Positions 63,755 to 64,000 of a stretch of 64,000 nucleotides of DNA are shown here, in pieces. The notes below the pieces were generated by a model that saw nothing but the letters and a program-made list of their open reading frames with translations, searched no databases and was not told the DNA's origin. Source of the stretch: CAWDMC01 sp963803295. Its GTDB lineage: Bacteria > Acidobacteriota > Terriglobia > UBA7540. Position 1 is the first letter of the stretch; each line of letters opens with the position of its first letter. The position numbers and the translations under genes are program-made. The stretch is from contig CAWDMC010000023.1 in NCBI GenBank assembly GCA_963803295.1, forward strand, positions 620,001 through 684,000, read 5' to 3'.

Positions 63755-63910
63755 CGTCATTCCTCAGGTTCCTATCGGGCATGCCTTAAGGCCTGCCTTC
63801 GGGAGCACGTAAAGACGTTCTCCATGATCAAGCGGATTTGGGTAGCCGTCTGCGGTCCTCGCTGCTAAGCATTGCCCGACACGCGTCCCGATTCCTGGCT
63901 CCGGTGTGCC

Positions 63911-64000
63911 TCAATTCATCTGCTCCCGGCGCAGCCGCGCGGTCTGGTGCCGCAATGCCGAGAGTCCCATGCGCAGACGCACGAGAAAGAAGAATAAGCA
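63911..64000 (-). CDS. Heme exporter protein CcmC-like, C-terminal end only
   Basis: The last 29 codons of a gene entering from the right, ending at the TGA at 63911. The residues are one hydrophobic segment (LFFFLVRLRMGL) followed by a charged amphipathic tail (SALRHQTARLRREQMN), as at the C-terminus of CcmC/CcsA-type heme-handling membrane proteins. The assignment depends mainly on the CcmD-like gene 157 bases downstream. Other integral membrane proteins cannot be ruled out from so short a piece. Confidence 0.5.
   Translation of the reverse strand, partial: CLFFFLVRLRMGLSALRHQTARLRREQMN

Overview
The window is GC-rich, densely coded bacterial DNA with no rRNA, tRNA, CRISPR array or phage module that I can see. 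The gene families suggest an acidobacterium (phylum Acidobacteriota). These include a DUF2277 protein, a DUF5818-like secreted protein, a LssY_C-domain protein, an FHA-GAF-cyclase, a PEGA-domain kinase, a Tat-exported hydroxypyruvate isomerase-like protein and a CcmD-like small protein next to ccmC. This is inferred from family content only; there is no marker gene that settles it.

Layout. 0-5 kb: start of mreB, then two signalling genes broken by frameshifts (FHA-GAF-nucleotide cyclase; Ser/Thr kinase with PEGA repeats whose catalytic motifs are eroded). 5-8.3 kb: argR-argG-argH, an arginine biosynthesis operon on the minus strand. 8.4-14.8 kb: mixed genes, including a LssY_C protein, a methyltransferase, a half-length ClpC-like ATPase and a VTT membrane protein. 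15-20.8 kb: a Tat-exported, selenocysteine-containing formate dehydrogenase operon (fdnG-fdnH-fdnI-fdhE); fdnG and fdnH carry more than twenty indels, while fdnI and fdhE are intact. 21-28 kb: housekeeping and stress genes (DUF2277, rarA, a SpoU-type RNA methyltransferase, a trehalose-6-phosphate synthase fused to a membrane sensor, ada). 28.3-34 kb: a polysaccharide set on the minus strand (Wzy-like, MurJ-like flippase, GT4, priming phosphosugar transferase). 34-40.5 kb: aldo/keto reductase, two xylose-isomerase-like TIM-barrel proteins, a PrsW-type protease, a secreted zincin-like protein and a zinc ribbon. 41.4-56.1 kb: a second surface-glycan or natural-product cluster with an HprK-like kinase and nucleotidyltransferase pair, four methyltransferases, two GT4s, a flippase, one SPASM and two B12-type radical SAM enzymes. 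57-62.4 kb: a tightly overlapping four-gene operon (ATP-grasp, TPR/YaiO-type outer-membrane barrel, PIG-L deacetylase, GT2 synthase fused to a TIM-barrel-like domain). 62.5-64 kb: a beta carbonic anhydrase, palindromic repeats, a ccmD-like gene and the end of ccmC.

The most interesting unit is the 57-62.4 kb operon. It combines the parts of a synthase-dependent exopolysaccharide machine in an unusual arrangement, resembling E. coli yaiO/yaiP/yaiS and, in logic, pgaABCD. The radical SAM/methyltransferase cluster beside it is the second candidate for novel chemistry.

Caution: at least eight genes carry frameshifts with well-preserved protein sequence on both sides, several at homopolymers. This pattern is more typical of residual long-read indel errors than of gene decay, so split genes are described here as single genes with a frameshift where both halves fit one family.
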